A stretch of 64,000 nt of DNA from Terana coerulea (lineage: Eukaryota; Basidiomycota; Agaricomycetes; Polyporales; Phanerochaetaceae): assembly GCA_024811115.1 (NCBI GenBank), contig JAKOGH010000654.1:80099-144098 (forward strand). The letters run 5' to 3'. Positions 1 to 12,219 of the stretch are shown piece after piece (the first letter of the stretch is position 1; each line of letters starts with the position of its first letter). Position numbers and translations under genes: made by a program. Below the pieces are notes generated by a model, which saw nothing but the letters and a program-made list of their open reading frames with translations, was not told the origin of the DNA and did no database searches.

Positions 1-958
1 AGGCGTATGGCGAGGTTATATGGTTTGGAGGACGCGTCACAGGTCTCACTCTTGTCTCTTTCATGCTCATGGTGCGTCTGTTTGCACATTCTGTCCGTGC
101 GCTCCGCTCACTCGATATGTACCCCGCTCGTTTGCTCTCGCTATAGGTCATATCATCCATCATTGCCGCATGGGCTGATATCAGCGATGCACTCACAGCT
201 GGCGACCCCGCTGTCCTTGAGAGTGAGGGCTGGGGATTCCAGCACCTGCAGGGAATCGTCTCCAAGGTCAATGTAGGCTACTTCTGGATGCTCGTTAATT
301 GCTTAGCGAGCGCAGCGTATGTGCGTACATACTCCATTATTCCATCTTTTTCTCTCATACTAAAAACTCCCTATATTTCTGTCACATGCACGGTCAACTC
401 TCATTTGCTCTTGGTGTGTACACGATGACAGGTCCTTGCGATGCGTAAACGCATCAAGGTCACCGGTTTCTCGGATTGGGATTCCATGTTCTATAACAAT
501 CTTCTCTCCATTCCTGTTCTGGCCGTGTTTTCGTTGATCGCAGAAAATTGGAGCGTCGCAAACCTGACACGCAATTTGTAAGTCATTTACAGTCTGCCTA
601 CCCCAAAAGGCGGAGGCGATGTTCATGGTACATTGTATGCAGCCCCGAGGAAACTCGCAACGTCCTACTCTTTGCGATTGCGTTCTCAGGCGCCGCCGCG
701 GTGGGCATCTCGTACACGACTGCGTGGTGCGTTCGGGTGACGAGCAGCACGACGTACAGCATGGTAGGCGCGCTGAACAAGCTGCCCGTGGCGGCGTCGG
801 GGATGATCTTCTTTGGAGACCCCGTCACCTTCGGCTCGGTGAGCGCGGTGAGCATGGGCTTCTTCTCGGGCCTTGTATATGCCGTGGCGAAGAACAACCA
901 GAAGAAGGCGGAGCAGGCGAGTGTACAGAACGTGCTGCCAATGACGCGCAAGCCGTAG
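1..958 (+). CDS. VRG4: GDP-mannose transporter (Golgi), 3' part
   Basis: The 5' end lies outside the window. Exons read 2-71, 147-320, 432-577 and 643-958, joined by GT-AG introns, and the stop is TAG at 956-958. The product is a drug/metabolite-transporter-fold membrane protein. Late in the last exon it carries GALNKLP, the GDP-mannose recognition motif of Golgi GDP-mannose/GMP antiporters, followed by the last membrane spans and a polar, lysine-rich cytosolic tail. Such transporters feed GDP-mannose into the Golgi lumen for protein and sphingolipid mannosylation. The early exon segment ([10 protein letters not shown], then SFMLM joined to [12 protein letters not shown]) also fits the family. 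The motif makes other nucleotide-sugar transporters unlikely. Confidence 0.9.
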
Positions 959-2414
959 TCATGCCGAGTGTTCAGTGGTCGACACGGGTGGTTTTGGATT
1001 TTTTTTTGGTGGTAAAATTGCATCTTGATGTATTGTTGCGATTGTGAGAGCTAGACGGTATCAGCGATGTGTAGTCTAAGTAAGAGCCTTGAAGTACTTG
1101 GGTGACTAAAACTTGCAACGCCACAAAGTTCATAGCCCGGAAGCGCGCACAAAAAGGGAAATCACTGTGCCGCATTTCAAGTAGATACGACCGTTCAGCC
1201 AAACCACCCGAGTGTTCTCGTCACACAGAATACCATGTAGCACTACTGCCTTTCACTGTGTACAATGGAGCGCCTGCACGGCCTATGCTTTCTATTGCGA
1301 TTACAGGCAGTATGAGAGAATTAGTTGTGTATCGTGGTTTCACATAAGCGAATACATGACCAGCCTTGAAAACTCATTTCAAAATAACACTTCACAGTTA
1401 GGGTACTATTGTAGCCGAGAACCCAGAGTGTACATGGGCAATCCACACCTTACTCAGGCATGAGAGAGCTCGAGGAAGATTGGTAAGTCATTCTCGTATG
1501 CTTGCTTCCTCCGGCTGCATAGGACCCGCATGAAGCCTTCAGATTGGTAGAATCACGAGTGCCAGTGATTGTCCATCCAAAATTGTTCCTGCGGCACCTG
1601 CACGTTGAAAAACCAGATCCCGGGAGCTTGAATACGCCCTGTAGTCCAACGTGACGCTGCGTTTCGCAACAAACACAAAAACAAGTAACACTTCGGCAAG
1701 TCACCTTTCTACTCTCATTATTTACCTGCATTTCCTCCATCCTCGCATACTGGTTTACTGAGCGTCCCTCCAAACATGGGGCGTTAAACACAGCCTTACA
1801 GGGAAGCAAAGTGGGAAACGACTACAGTCACGACAGAGTCATATTGTAGGCACTATGAACAGACCTGATTGAACCCAATCCTGGAAAGCAGATACATGGC
1901 CGCCGAACAACTAATTACCGGATGTAACAATATATGTAACGTAAATGAACAGAGAAGGAAATAGTACTTGGAGACCCGAAATGAGAGACTGAAGCCGCCG
2001 GCGGTACGTACGCAAGGGCATGGGTAAAGGACATCTGCACAGAGCGTGGTAGGCAGGCAGGTCTGGCCGCATATGCCACCGGAGAGCGCCAATGTAGAGC
2101 GCAGATTGAACAACGGGAAGACCAGTGCCGAATGAAGGGAGCGTGGAGCCAGCGACAATGCCTACATGAGGTATCATGGGAAACATAGTGTTGCAACGAC
2201 CGGAAGGACGGGAACAAGGCAGGATTGAATGGCGGTATGAGGTGGTGATGTACGAGTATGGTGTTGGCATATAATTAACGCGGAATAGGGATAGGGATAT
2301 ATGTTCGACCAGGGCGGCGAGAGGGTAGAAACCGCATATGAGGCGTCGTCGAAGGGCGAATGAGATGGCAGCCGGGGCCAAGAGCCTCTTCAAAAAACCA
2401 CCAGGAGCGTGTCG
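959..2414. other. Intergenic, no supported gene
   Basis: This stretch separates the transporter stop from the 3' end of the kinase on the other strand. Open frames exist on both strands, the longest at 1911-2393 (-), but none shows a recognisable motif, a splice-compatible continuation or a plausible start context. It probably holds the two 3' UTRs and spacer DNA. Confidence 0.6.
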
Positions 2415-4370
2415 CTAGCATGCGACACCAACTTTCTCGCTTGTCATGTCGTTCATCCGTACGGCCTGAGAGTCCATCATGATATCATCCGTGTCGTGCA
2501 TTGGCTTGTGGCCGTATGCGGAGCTGTTCATACCGTCTTCACGAACGACGATGTCAATATCACCCGCCATTGTCGTGGGAGTCACCGGCCGTGACGAGAG
2601 ACCAGTCGTTGCTGTGACTGTTTGCGAAACCTGCTGGTTTTGGGGGTAATACGAGCGTCGGTTCATCTTCTTGAAGTCATACGGGGTGAATCTGAGGGCA
2701 GACAATGGTATGGGGATCAGTGCTCGGAAGTAGTTGAAGTGAGACGTACTGCTCCTCCATCTGTCTCATCTCCGCGCTCAGGTTGCTGAGGTCCTGAACC
2801 TTCCGTTGACGGGCCTTCAGCGGATTGTCTTCCAACAAGAGCTCCTCGAGCTCGTGTGATGCGTCAAAGTTTGCCTTCTTGGACTGGGGTGATGAACGCC
2901 GTAAACACGCGCATCAAGGAAATGTCAGTAAAATATTGGATACAGGTTTCCATGCAAATGATGACAGATGGGCACGCACGTCTGGCACGAATGGCGCCTC
3001 CTTCTCCTTGTTACCCAGAGTCTCCCAGTTAATGCGCTCGAACCATGGATGCGCACGAATGTCTGCGAAACCTTCTCCGTTGGGCTTGCATCCAAGTCTT
3101 CGTTGAGGATCACGTTCAAGCAACTGGAATCAGAGAGGGGCGTCAGTGTCAATCGGCATTCATGATAGTCGCCAAGTGAGACTCATCAACCGAACGGAGC
3201 GCCATCAGCCCTGTTCGCCATTCGCGAATCGCACCCGGGGTTACCTGCGAGACGCCCACTGTCACACACAGATTGAACAGAGCGAGAACTCACCCCTCTG
3301 AGAAACTGCAGTCCTGCTCTGCTACATTTGCTCTCTGCATCCTCCGGAAAGCGCAGCTGGTCCTTGGAGATGCTGTGCGTAAGGTCGCTATTCGTCTTCC
3401 CACGGAAAGGGCGCCGTCCAAAAATAAGTTCGTAAGCGCACACCCCGAGGGACCACCAGTCCACGGTGTATGTGTATCCTTTCTTCGCGAGAATTTCAGG
3501 CGCCATGTAGGCCATCGACCCGGCTACACCATGTAGGAGACGACGCTCGGAGTAGTGCACAGCGATGTTGAAATCGGTTATATGCGCGTGTCCACGCTCG
3601 TCTAGCAGGATGTTGTCGGGCTTCAAGTCTCTGTTGGGGTACACGGGTGTCGTGAGAAACGTGGGTTGGAGGTGATATCAGGAGACTTACCGGTGAATGA
3701 TACGCTTCTCATGGAGGAACGCCAGCGCCGAGGACAACTCAGCCATGTAAAAACGGACAGTCTCCTCGCTCAATGACCCCAGTCGCTCCAGATGGACTGT
3801 AGAGAAGTGAATGATCTGAGTGTTCCGACCAAAACGGAGACATTATAGCACCTACATCGCAGGTCCCCACCCAGCATGAGATCTAGCACGAAGAAGCAGT
3901 TCTCGTCATCCTGGAATGCGTAGCGCAAGTTGACAATGAAAGGATGGTCGATCTGCGAGCGCGAAGGATGAGATAAGGACCTCCGATCCTGACCATGTTC
4001 CCAGGTACCCACCTCTTCCAACAGTCTCCGCTCCTGTACAATATTCGCTACTGCCTTCATCTTCACACACTTCGTCTTGTTAATGTACTTCAGAGCGTAC
4101 AGATCGCGTGTCTGTTTGTGCTGGACAACGCGAACCTAGAGAACCGAATATAAATCGAGCTTCAGCGACGATTCTCCACACAAGGCTCATAAACGAAACT
4201 TTACCTTGCCAAATGCGCCCTTGCCTACACATCGAAGTAGCACGAAGTGGAAGAGATTGACGTCCCCGTCGAAATCTATCGGCTAGATAAAACGACAGGT
4301 TGAAGTCAGCCTAGGTCAGACGGAACAGCTGAGAAGCGCGGACCGTCGGTCGACAGCATACGGCGCCCAT
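2415..4370 (-). CDS. AGC-type Ser/Thr protein kinase of the YANK (STK32) group
   Basis: Translation begins at 4370 with MGAVCCRPT, a myristoylation/palmitoylation-like start. A short intron joins it to PIDFDGDVNLFHFVLLRCVG and the glycine loop GKGAFGKV. Later exons give the VAIK-type lysine region, RDLKPDNILL (catalytic loop), the divergent DFN in place of DFG (HITDFNIAVHY), MAPEIL and LLERDPQRRLGCKPNGEG. The C-terminal tail ends at 2415 and contains FTPYDFKKMNRR. DFN and the 'LGCKPNGEG' element are typical of YANK kinases. The length fits (about 450-500 residues in at least seven exons). The substrate is unknown. It is transcribed divergently from the guanylate kinase gene, whose start is 435 bp away. 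Confidence 0.88.
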
Positions 4371-4805
4371 GATAGTCGTGAAATCTCGTAGTAGAACAGG
4401 ATTGCGAAGGTACAGGAGGAGGAAAGAGGACGGGAGAGGACGACCAGGGCTGGAAGGGAAGGGAGGGGGACGCTGAAGAAAAGGAATGCAGGTTGGTCGA
4501 AGGCAAGCAGAGGACTAGGCTGCTCGTGACAGGACCGTGACGCCGAAAGCGTATCAGTGCCTGTGACTATTGTGACATCTGTAGCAACCGAGGCGTCGGC
4601 GCTAAGTGCCACATTGATGTAATTATGTAATTATACCCGACTATGCCTTGATGTGGACAGTGCTTTATTCTACCAAAAACCCGGCCTTGTCTTCGAGCAC
4701 GTTCGCCCTTGCGCTGTCCAGCTCAGCCCTGCCGTCCTTGTCCTCCATCTTCATCTCCTCTGGGTCCTTCCTTTATCCCTAACTGCCTCCGTCCGACCAT
4801 CCGCG
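4371..4805. promoter_or_regulatory. Shared divergent 5' region of kinase and guanylate kinase
   Basis: 435 bp separate two diverging start codons, so the interval must contain both promoters and 5' UTRs. An open frame from 4653 runs in frame into the guanylate kinase start at 4806 and would add about 50 hydrophobic residues. I judge it to be leader sequence, because family members start close to the P-loop. Confidence 0.45.
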
Positions 4806-5530
4806 ATGTCGCCTCTCCCTGATTTTCTGCGTCCTCTGCTCATGTCCGGACCGTCAGGTGTAGGCAAAAGCACTCTCCTCACGCGTCTCTTCGCCGAGTA
4901 CCCAGACAAGTTCGGCTTCAGCGTGTCCCGTGAGCATATCTGGATATTTTAATCCTCTGGGATTGAACATCTGGCCGACAGACACTACGCGTTCGCCCCG
5001 TCCCGGCGAGGTCCATGGCAAACATTACTACTTCATCTCGCGCGATGAGTTCCTCAAGCTCATCGCCGAGGGCGCGTTCATCGAACACGCGGAGTTCTCA
5101 GGGAACTTCTATGGCACCTCCTTCATGACAGTCCGCGCAGTATCTGCTGGCGGCCGGCGATGCATTCTTGATATCGAGGCACAGGTACGCTTCATACCTT
5201 GCTTTGCGCGTCCGCAGTGGCGGGTTGTATATCGCATGTTCCTAGGGAGTTAGACAAGTCAAAAAGACCGACCTCAACCCAGTATACCTCTTTCTCTCCC
5301 CACCAAACGTGGCAGCCCTCCGAAGCCGTCTTCAAGGTCGTGGAACCGAAACCGAGGCCTCCGTCGCGAAGCGTCTCGCAATGGCCCTCAAGGAGGTTGA
5401 GTATGCCAAAGAGGGAGCTCATGATGTTGTTGTCGTGAACGACGACATCGATCGCGCGTACAGCATCTTCAAGCGCGTGGCACTTGGAGAGCAAGTAGAC
5501 GGCGACAAGCTGCCTCCTTTGGATGATTAA
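4806..5530 (+). CDS. GUK1: Guanylate kinase
   Basis: Exons 4806-4929, 4982-5184 and 5246-5530 give 203 residues, the normal size of eukaryotic guanylate kinase. The enzyme phosphorylates GMP to GDP with ATP in the cytosol and is needed for GTP supply and mannose donor synthesis. Visible motifs are the P-loop GPSGVGKST near residue 15, the GMP-binding [12 protein letters not shown] and HYYFI segment, [10 protein letters not shown], and LDIEAQGVRQVKK. The intron 1 splice rebuilds VSHTTR exactly, which supports the model. The start at 4806 is chosen over the in-frame 4653 codon because the P-loop then lies where it does in the family. Confidence 0.95.
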
Positions 5531-5807
5531 CCCTGTTGTTACATTCTCGTATAGGATTCCAGGATATATAGACGGTACTGGGGGTGGCAAAGATTATGAG
5601 GTGTTAGAGTTGGGGCATCAGAGATGGGACATACCAAAATAATGTGACGACTATACGGACGCTTCGCGAAGTATACCATCATGACCTCATTGGTCCCAGC
5701 CCTCAGCCTGTCAACACCTTCTACGCTTCTGTGATACTCTGCATCCACTTCATGTCCCCATGGACCATGATTGTTGCGGAGCATCATTGCGGACATATGC
5801 CATTTCC

Positions 5808-6643
5808 TCATACCCGGAAGCGCAGATATGCCATGAGCAAGGCGGAGCAGCCAGTCACTATGGAGAGCACAGTCAGGAGGAGTATATGATTGGATTGTGT
5901 GAGGACATACCAAAACCCACGAGATATTGTAGCGTTGTCGCCTGCGATCTTCCTGAGCATAAATATTAATGTAGTGCGCTGGATGTACGCACCTTCGAAG
6001 ACTGAATCGCAGTTCTTAGCGCTGCAATCTCTTGCTCTATTCGGGTGTCGACCTCCTTGATCTTGAGCTCCTGCCCGGTACTCTGCTCTCGCATGCGGCC
6101 CTTCTCGAGGTTGAGGTCAAGCCGCACGCCGGCCTGCGTCCGCGTGATCTCTTCTCGCAGCCTCTGCTTTAGCTTCTCAATGTCCGTCACGAGCCGGTCA
6201 TTCTCAGCTTTGAGCATCGCCAAATCGTTTTTCTCCATGAGCTGCAGCTCGGACTTTAGCTGTGCGAAGTCGACTTGTTGTGTGTAGTGATGCTAGAAAC
6301 CCCATGGATCTGTCGATTTCGACGCAAAGCGGCAGAGAAAAAATATTAAACAGACCTTCTCCTGGTCTGCTTTCGTGACCATATTGCTGGTCATATTCCG
6401 TATGCTCTCGTCGATGACTTCCGCCATAGCGGTCATAATCCCTTCTGCCTGCGCGCGATTTAGGCCCTCCCGTTCTAGCCGCTGTACAAAATGATGGGTA
6501 TCGAAGTGGAAGTTTGACCACCGCTCGCTTGTGTGGAAACCCCTCTGTTGTGCGCATAAGGTAATACGACCGGCGTATGTCCTCGAGACGGAGAAGGAGC
6601 GAGCGGCTCCAGCAACAGACAAGGGTGATGCGTGCTTGAACAT
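5808..6643 (-). CDS. FMP32: Mitochondrial coiled-coil protein, FMP32/MCUR1 (CCDC90) family
   Basis: Exons on the minus strand are 6643-6356, 6292-5993, 5941-5911 and 5857-5808, giving 222 residues in frame. The N-terminus is rich in Arg, Ser and Ala without acids (MFKHASPLSVAGAARSFSVS), a mitochondrial presequence. It is followed by FDTHHFVQRLEREGL, a long coiled coil (about residues 90-190, LKQRLREE repeats), and a C-terminal membrane helix beginning ATTLQYLVGFVTG. This is the DUF1640/CCDC90 layout: inner-membrane proteins tied to cytochrome oxidase assembly in yeast and to calcium-uniporter regulation in animals. The tiny third exon was placed because it alone restores the membrane helix in frame. 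It is divergent from MAK16, with starts 286 bp apart. Confidence 0.85.
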
Positions 6644-6929
6644 TACGTGGGATGAATATATGGTGTTGAATTACTTGTGTGTTAGGGTTAGCGAAGTTGG
6701 TGAGGCGAGCGAGCGGGAGGTTTGGTACGGTGGTTTGGGGTGAGATATGAGTCGGAGGCGCGACGTCGGACGACGGACGGGCGAGACGAAGCACGCCCAC
6801 AAGCCACGTGAATTGAGCAGCCAATTGGCGAGCACGCCTCAGATTTTCCTTGAGCGCTTGAGATCGAGCACTCTACATCGTTCTCTCTCGCCTCCGTGAG
6901 GCTATCTACTTTCTTCCCGCCTTCTCGCC
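6644..6929. promoter_or_regulatory. Short bidirectional promoter region, FMP32-like / MAK16
   Basis: Only 286 bp separate the two diverging ATG codons, so both transcripts must start within it. I see no single convincing TATA box in the expected position on either side. The interval also contains open frames that are shadows of the leader. Confidence 0.4.
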
Positions 6930-8242
6930 ATGCAAAGCGACGACGTAATATGGAGTGTTATAAACACACAGTTCTGCTCTTACAAAGTCAAGTGCGTCAA
7001 TGCGCTGTTTCGCGTACCAGGGCTCAGGAACGAAACTCACTGCCTTCTGAATGTAGGACCACCACGCAGAACTTCTGCAGAAATGAGTACAATGTAACGG
7101 GTTTCTGCTCACGGCAGAGCTGTCCGCTGGCCAATTCAAAATATGCCACTGTCCGAGAACAAGAAGGTCCGTAATACGGGTTCTCTATCGTTGACGAATA
7201 CTCAACTGCAGAGTGTACCTTGTGCAGGTGTGCTCTACTTGTACGTCAAAACCGTCGAGCGTGCACATACACCGAAGAACATGTGGGAAAAGATTCGACT
7301 ATCGAATAACTACAGTAAGGCCCTTGAACAGGTACGTATCATATATTGTGCTTTCGAATAGTACTATTGACAGTGGTTATGTAGATTGACAAGGAACTTA
7401 TCCACTGGCCTTCATTTACGATACACAAATGCAAGCAGCGTGTTACCAAGATCACACAATACCTCATAAAAATGCGCCGTCTAAAGCTACGGCAGGAGTG
7501 CGTACTGCCCACTTTCGTTCCCGCACCATGTCTACTAATCCTGCTTCGCAAGACCGAAACTCGTCGGCGTGAAGAAAAAACTCGACCGTCGCGAAGCCAC
7601 ACGCGAGCGCAAGGCCCTCTCAGCCGCGAAGCTCGAGCGGTCCATTGCCGCGGAGCTGCTCGAGCGTCTGAAATCGAAAGCCTACGGTGACGCGCCGCTG
7701 AACGTGAACGAGGAGGTCTGGCAGCAGGTATTGGACCGAGAGAAGGCCGGGAAGGGAGGCGTAGAGATTGAGGATGAGGAAAGCGAGGAGGAAGAGGAGG
7801 AGCTGGAGGAAGAGGACGAAGGATGGGGAGACAGGGAGTTTGTCAGTGATGTGAGTGGTGATGAGGACGGGCTGAGTGACTTGGAGGACGCCTTCGTAAG
7901 CCCCCTCTCATGCAACGATCTGCGCTCGGGCTGATAACCCGGTGTCTCAGTCGTCAGGTGAAGAAAGCGATGAGGATGAAGCCGCCTCGGACGAGGAGCC
8001 GTCAGACGAGGAGGAAGGTCCCAAAAGCAAGACTGCCCTCGGCAAGCGCAAGGCACCTCCACGACCTGCGAAGCCGCCAAAGAAGCCAGAGAAGAAAGCG
8101 AGACGTGTGTATAATAATCCCATAATAGTGTTAAAAGCCTGTCCACTAACTTTCCGACACAGGCGGACCGCGGGTGGAGGTGGAGTACGAACACGAGATG
8201 GAAACAACGCCCCTTACGAAAGAGACGTTGGCGAACTGGTGA
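6930..8242 (+). CDS. MAK16: 60S ribosome biogenesis factor MAK16
   Basis: Seven exons (6930-6991, 7057-7166, 7228-7331, 7385-7497, 7553-7895, 7951-8104, 8163-8242) give 321 residues, with every splice phase closing. The protein opens with [20 protein letters not shown]. It continues with the Cys-containing [20 protein letters not shown] element, [31 protein letters not shown] and [20 protein letters not shown], all Mak16 hallmarks. The last third is a strongly acidic run followed by a lysine-rich tail, as usual. Mak16 is a nucleolar protein that joins early pre-60S particles with Rpf1, whose gene is also in this window (33.4-34.9 kb). Confidence 0.96.
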
Positions 8243-8558
8243 TAACAGTGTCTCGTGCTCGCATCCTTGCATCCATTTTTCTGGTTGGCACTGCTTCGAA
8301 TCTATACAGTATTTCCGTCTGTCAGAGCCTATTCTGATGTTTCATCCAAGTCTCATCCATCTGCCCGCCTGAGAGAGCAAGTCTACGATTGTGAAATTCA
8401 ATCATCCAACAACACCCTATTACGGCTGGTATACAGTATAGAACAAAATAGACCCAAGAAATACATACTCCGAAGACGAGCGATGAGGTCAAGGTAAGGT
8501 AGCGTAGGGTACGAATAAAAATGGGTGAAGCATATCCGCGAGAGACGACGGGTTCGCC
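8243..8558. other. Convergent 3' region
   Basis: 316 bp between the MAK16 stop and the SUR2 stop. It should hold both 3' UTRs. It is AT-richer than the genes, with a few poly(A)-signal-like AATAAA variants near 8510, and no gene is seen. Confidence 0.5.
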
Positions 8559-9657
8559 TTAGTCCGCTTTCTCGAGCTTCTGAGGAATCCTTTTCCGTCG
8601 AGCTTCAATATCTGCTCGAGTCATCCGAGTGCCGAGGATGGTGTCCCAGTGCACGAAGAATGGTTGAGCGAAGTTGCTCTTGATGCCAATGATCTTGACA
8701 TTTAAAATTAGTTTACATTACGAGGAAAATCATGTGTAAACTTAACATACCTGGTGATGTATATCGTGGTAGTCCGCGTGATTTGAGCTCATTAGTTGCA
8801 GGGGATCCCAGGGGAAGCGATAGCCGCAGTGGTCGTCCACCGTCTTCAAGGTTGAGATGACGAAAAGCATGGTCGCTTCTCGTGTACTCATGAAGGCTAG
8901 AGCCTCCGCAAGGGCTGCGCCGACACTATCCAAGACGAAGCCCTCCAAGGGGTGGTTGTAGAGGGCGCCATATGCGTAAGGAACGTATAGGCGGTGGTGT
9001 ACGGAATGGAACGTCTTGTATAGGTAGGTGTTCAAATGCATTGCGCGGTGCAAGAAGTACTCCCAAGTGTCAATGACAAACCTGTGGATCGCATCAGTAC
9101 GAGGCAATCGCAAGAGTCTGCCAGACACACATTCCAAATATAAGCTTGGCGAGCGGTATCCCCCACCAGTATACGGCATATAGTATCTCGTGCCCGTTCT
9201 TCAACCACAAACTCCAGCCTCTTGTCTCTCCAAGCGCGATCTTCAACACCTGCAACAGCAGCGGAGCCTTCTGTCCTATAGCAGCGAGGTGGTCGACCGC
9301 ATCTCCAGCCGGCTTGTCTTCCATCCACCAGTACCCCACAATCGTCTGGATGATATGCTGTAGCACGACAGCCTTCAACACGTCCCATCGCGACGCCAGG
9401 TTACGGGACTTGACCTCGGCAGACTCGTGGATCCTGTGCTTGTCGAGCCATCGCGCCCCTGAGATGTCCAGAAGGTGAAAGACAAGTGACGCCGTCCAGT
9501 ACGCTATTACGGGCGCAGCGAGGGAGAAGATGTTGTCAGGACACCAAGAAAGAAGCTCGGGCCGGCCAACGTAGTAAATGGGCCGGGTGTCGCTGATGTA
9601 CTGCAGTTGCGACTTGGAGAGCATGGCCATCGACGCGTGGGTGGAGTTTATAGCCAT
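8559..9657 (-). CDS. SUR2: Sphingolipid C4-hydroxylase (sphinganine C4-monooxygenase)
   Basis: Starts at 9657 (MAINSTHASMAML) and ends with LEKAD at 8559, in three exons. It belongs to the fatty acid hydroxylase/sterol desaturase superfamily. The di-iron histidine boxes are visible in order: HRAMH, HSVHH, and HADYHDIHHQ, the last just before the final intron. Several hydrophobic spans precede them. The enzyme hydroxylates dihydrosphingosine at C4 in the ER to give phytosphingosine. The segment NFAQPFFVHWDTILGTR near the C-terminus is characteristic of Sur2 rather than C5 sterol desaturase. It faces MAK16 tail to tail. Confidence 0.92.
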
Positions 9658-11037
9658 GGTGAGTCGCTTTGGGGTCGCCTTGGGTCGCCGTCGTCGTGGT
9701 CGTCGACAACGAGCAAGCTGCGGTCAAGTGCCAATCAAATGTTGCAAGATGTTGGCGGGCACCGGCTGCCACAGGGATCAGGAGATACTTTAGAAATATT
9801 TTTGATCGTGCAGCGCTCCTAGAGTTATTGGGCAGGCACGTGGCACGGATCAAATGGTTCGGCGACGCCCTGCAGCTCCTGGTCACCACCATGACTGTCG
9901 GCGAAGGCGTTTGCATACGTTGGTTGGGACTGTGCCATTCTTGAGAAAGTATCCATCTCGTTCAGGGGGCGTATCTCGTGATATGTTCCGCAAAAACGTG
10001 AGGGCATCCAGAATTCCGCTATTTTCGCAACTCGACCGCCGTGTGATCTCGGGCATGTGGCGAGAGCACTGCGCGCGAAAGTAGTTGTGTCAGAATACTC
10101 TATCATGGACGGTACGTAACGTTTTTCCGACACTACCTTTGCCCGAACCTCGGCCCATGTCAGCTATCAGAGACCTGGACCGATACAACATTCGCAGCTG
10201 AAGCCACCGAGTGAATCCTGCGCATGGGACAAAGGAAATACAAGAGACTGCCTTCACGCAGGTACAATGTTCGACCAAGGCTCGCAATCTCCGCGCACTT
10301 GCGGTGTCCGGTTAGCCGGTGTAAGCAGCAATTACAGCCGGAGAAGATCTGGGGAGTTTTCTGATGACCCAGTTTGAACTTAGGCACAGCGGTTATGTTC
10401 GGGTTGTCTCGAACTTGGTCTTCGACGTCACCACTCAAGTCACCACCTGTCCATCCCTCCAACAACTTCTTATCCTCCGCTCAATCTGTTGCACGCACGG
10501 TTTCACACAGCGGTTGTTTTCTCGGAAGATCTGCTGGACCCTGCTCGGCCGTCAAGGTAAATACTCAAAAGCGGACACGTGTATTCCGAACGCGCTGCGA
10601 AAACGCGTGTACGGCAGTCAGCTCGCCTGAATACCCGTCACCTGGTTGAGTTTATACATAGTAGGTCCGACCCTGCACCTCGCTTGTCGGTACCCACGGC
10701 AGTCTAAGAGCGAGAAAGGCCTATACAAATCTGGTCTAGCAAGCTTGTTTGATAGTCTTTGTGCCTCGTCCACTGCGTCCTTGGCTCAACGACGCCGCGT
10801 GGCAGAATCTCACGTACATTTTGCCCCAACCTCCCGAGAATTCCCTCGCTCGTCAATCACACAAGTGGGCTATGGATCAGCAGTGTATCACGCTAGCTTG
10901 TCAGATTTTTCTGCCGAACCGGACATCGAAGCATGAAGAGATCGGCATAGGTTGCTTGTTGCCATACATATTACTCCTCCGCCTCCGAGCCTCTGCTTCT
11001 CCTTCATTTCCCTCTACTACCACTGCATGGACCGAAG
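9658..11037. other. Intergenic region with divergent promoters
   Basis: About 1.4 kb between the SUR2 start and the TMEM53-like start. Several overlapping frames of about 100 codons lie here on both strands (for example 9825-10133 on the minus strand). None has a motif, a family match I recognise or a convincing splice partner, so I leave them unannotated. Confidence 0.5.
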
Positions 11038-12219
11038 ATGCAGTCGGCCACAACTAATAGCTCGCAGTTGATACAAATCAACTCTCATGTCTTCTTGTCT
11101 CCTGTACACGACTCCGCAACCGGACCCGACCCGTCCTCTCCTTCGTGAGTCACGACTCCTTGTTCATTTCCACACACGGCGGCTGACTTTCCACCAGTGT
11201 CATTGTAGTATTTGGGTGGTGTACGTCGTCGCTTCGTCTTCCATTCTCTCGCTTGCTGACCGCCACGTAGTCAACGCACGGCTATCGCACGAGAGGAAGT
11301 ACATCGACGTCTTCAAAAGTATTTACCCAACCTCCACTCTGGTGCTCGTAAAAGCCGACACCTCTTGGCTCTGGACTTCTCAAGCGGGAAGGGTGTGTCT
11401 CAGTCTTCTCAAGTTCTGCCGTAATTCCGTGCTGATCGGAGTCTCGGGTTGTTACGCTAGGAGGCATTGCTTGCTCCCGTCGCGGACATTCTCGACAAAG
11501 TCAAGAGCGAAGAGGGGCGCAACTGGCGCGGAGTCCTGCTGCACGCCATGTCAAATGGTGAGCGCCCCCTGACCTCCACCTTGATATCTTCCCACCCACG
11601 TCTCGCTTCGCGCTTAGGCGGCGGCATGCAACTCCTCGTGCTGTCGAAACTTCTCGCAAAGCGACCTAGCACCTCTGCGGCAGCAAGCGGGTTGGACCCC
11701 GTCGCTCTCGTTTTGGACTCCGTTCCAGACAGCAACGGGCTGCGCTGCATGGTGGTCGTATTCACTCAGACAGTCAGGAACCCGATCAAAAGGCTACTCG
11801 CCATGCCCATCCTCGCCTTCTTCTATTCGCTCTTCGCCATTGCATACGGCAGCCCGGGCGTGCTTGTGGACTTAAGGCGGAGGCTCAACTCTCCTGACCT
11901 TGTTCCGCTGTCACCACGCGCTGCGGTCACCGACGGAGATGAATCCATGGGTACAGCTGCTACGCTCCCCAGCGCGGACGCAAGGCGCGAGGGCCGCATC
12001 CCTCGTCTGTACGTCGCCTCCAAAGCGGACACCATGACGAGGTTCAGCCAGGTTCAGGCGCACATGGAGGAAGCCAAACAGCGGGGGTTCGACGTCCGCG
12101 CGGAGGTATTCGAAAACACGACCCACGTTTCACACGCGAAGCAGGAGCCTGAGAGGTACTGGACAGCTATCAGGGTTCTGTGGAGAGATGCCAGCACGAA
12201 GACGAAGGCAAAGTTGTGA
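11038..12219 (+). CDS. TMEM53/DUF829-family alpha/beta-hydrolase-like membrane protein
   Basis: Starts MQSATTNSSQLIQINSHVFL at 11038 and ends at 12219. Introns near 11147-11198, 11223-11271, 11395-11460 and 11558-11617 were placed because they restore SVIVVFGWFNARLSHERKY, then VLVKADTSWLW, SQAGREALLAPV, and HAMSNGGGMQLLVLSK. The VVFGW start, the 'K.D..Y....YP' segment, the HAMSNGG nucleophile-elbow-like sequence and the terminal TTHVSHAKQEPERYW histidine region are the DUF829 pattern. A hydrophobic stretch (LAMPILAFFYSLFAIAYG) is a probable membrane segment. Animal TMEM53 sits in the nuclear envelope; the fungal role is unknown. The product is about 330 residues, normal for the family. Confidence 0.82.

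Noticed and set aside
1911..2393. Minus-strand open frame of 160 codons
   Set aside because: No motif, no splice context, irregular composition; overlapped by other frames of the same strand. Treated as intergenic.
4653..4805. In-frame upstream extension of guanylate kinase
   Set aside because: Would add a hydrophobic leader absent from cytosolic guanylate kinases; the 4806 ATG puts the P-loop at the usual place.
9825..10133. Minus-strand frame of 102 codons upstream of SUR2
   Set aside because: No recognisable domain or partner exon; likely promoter DNA.
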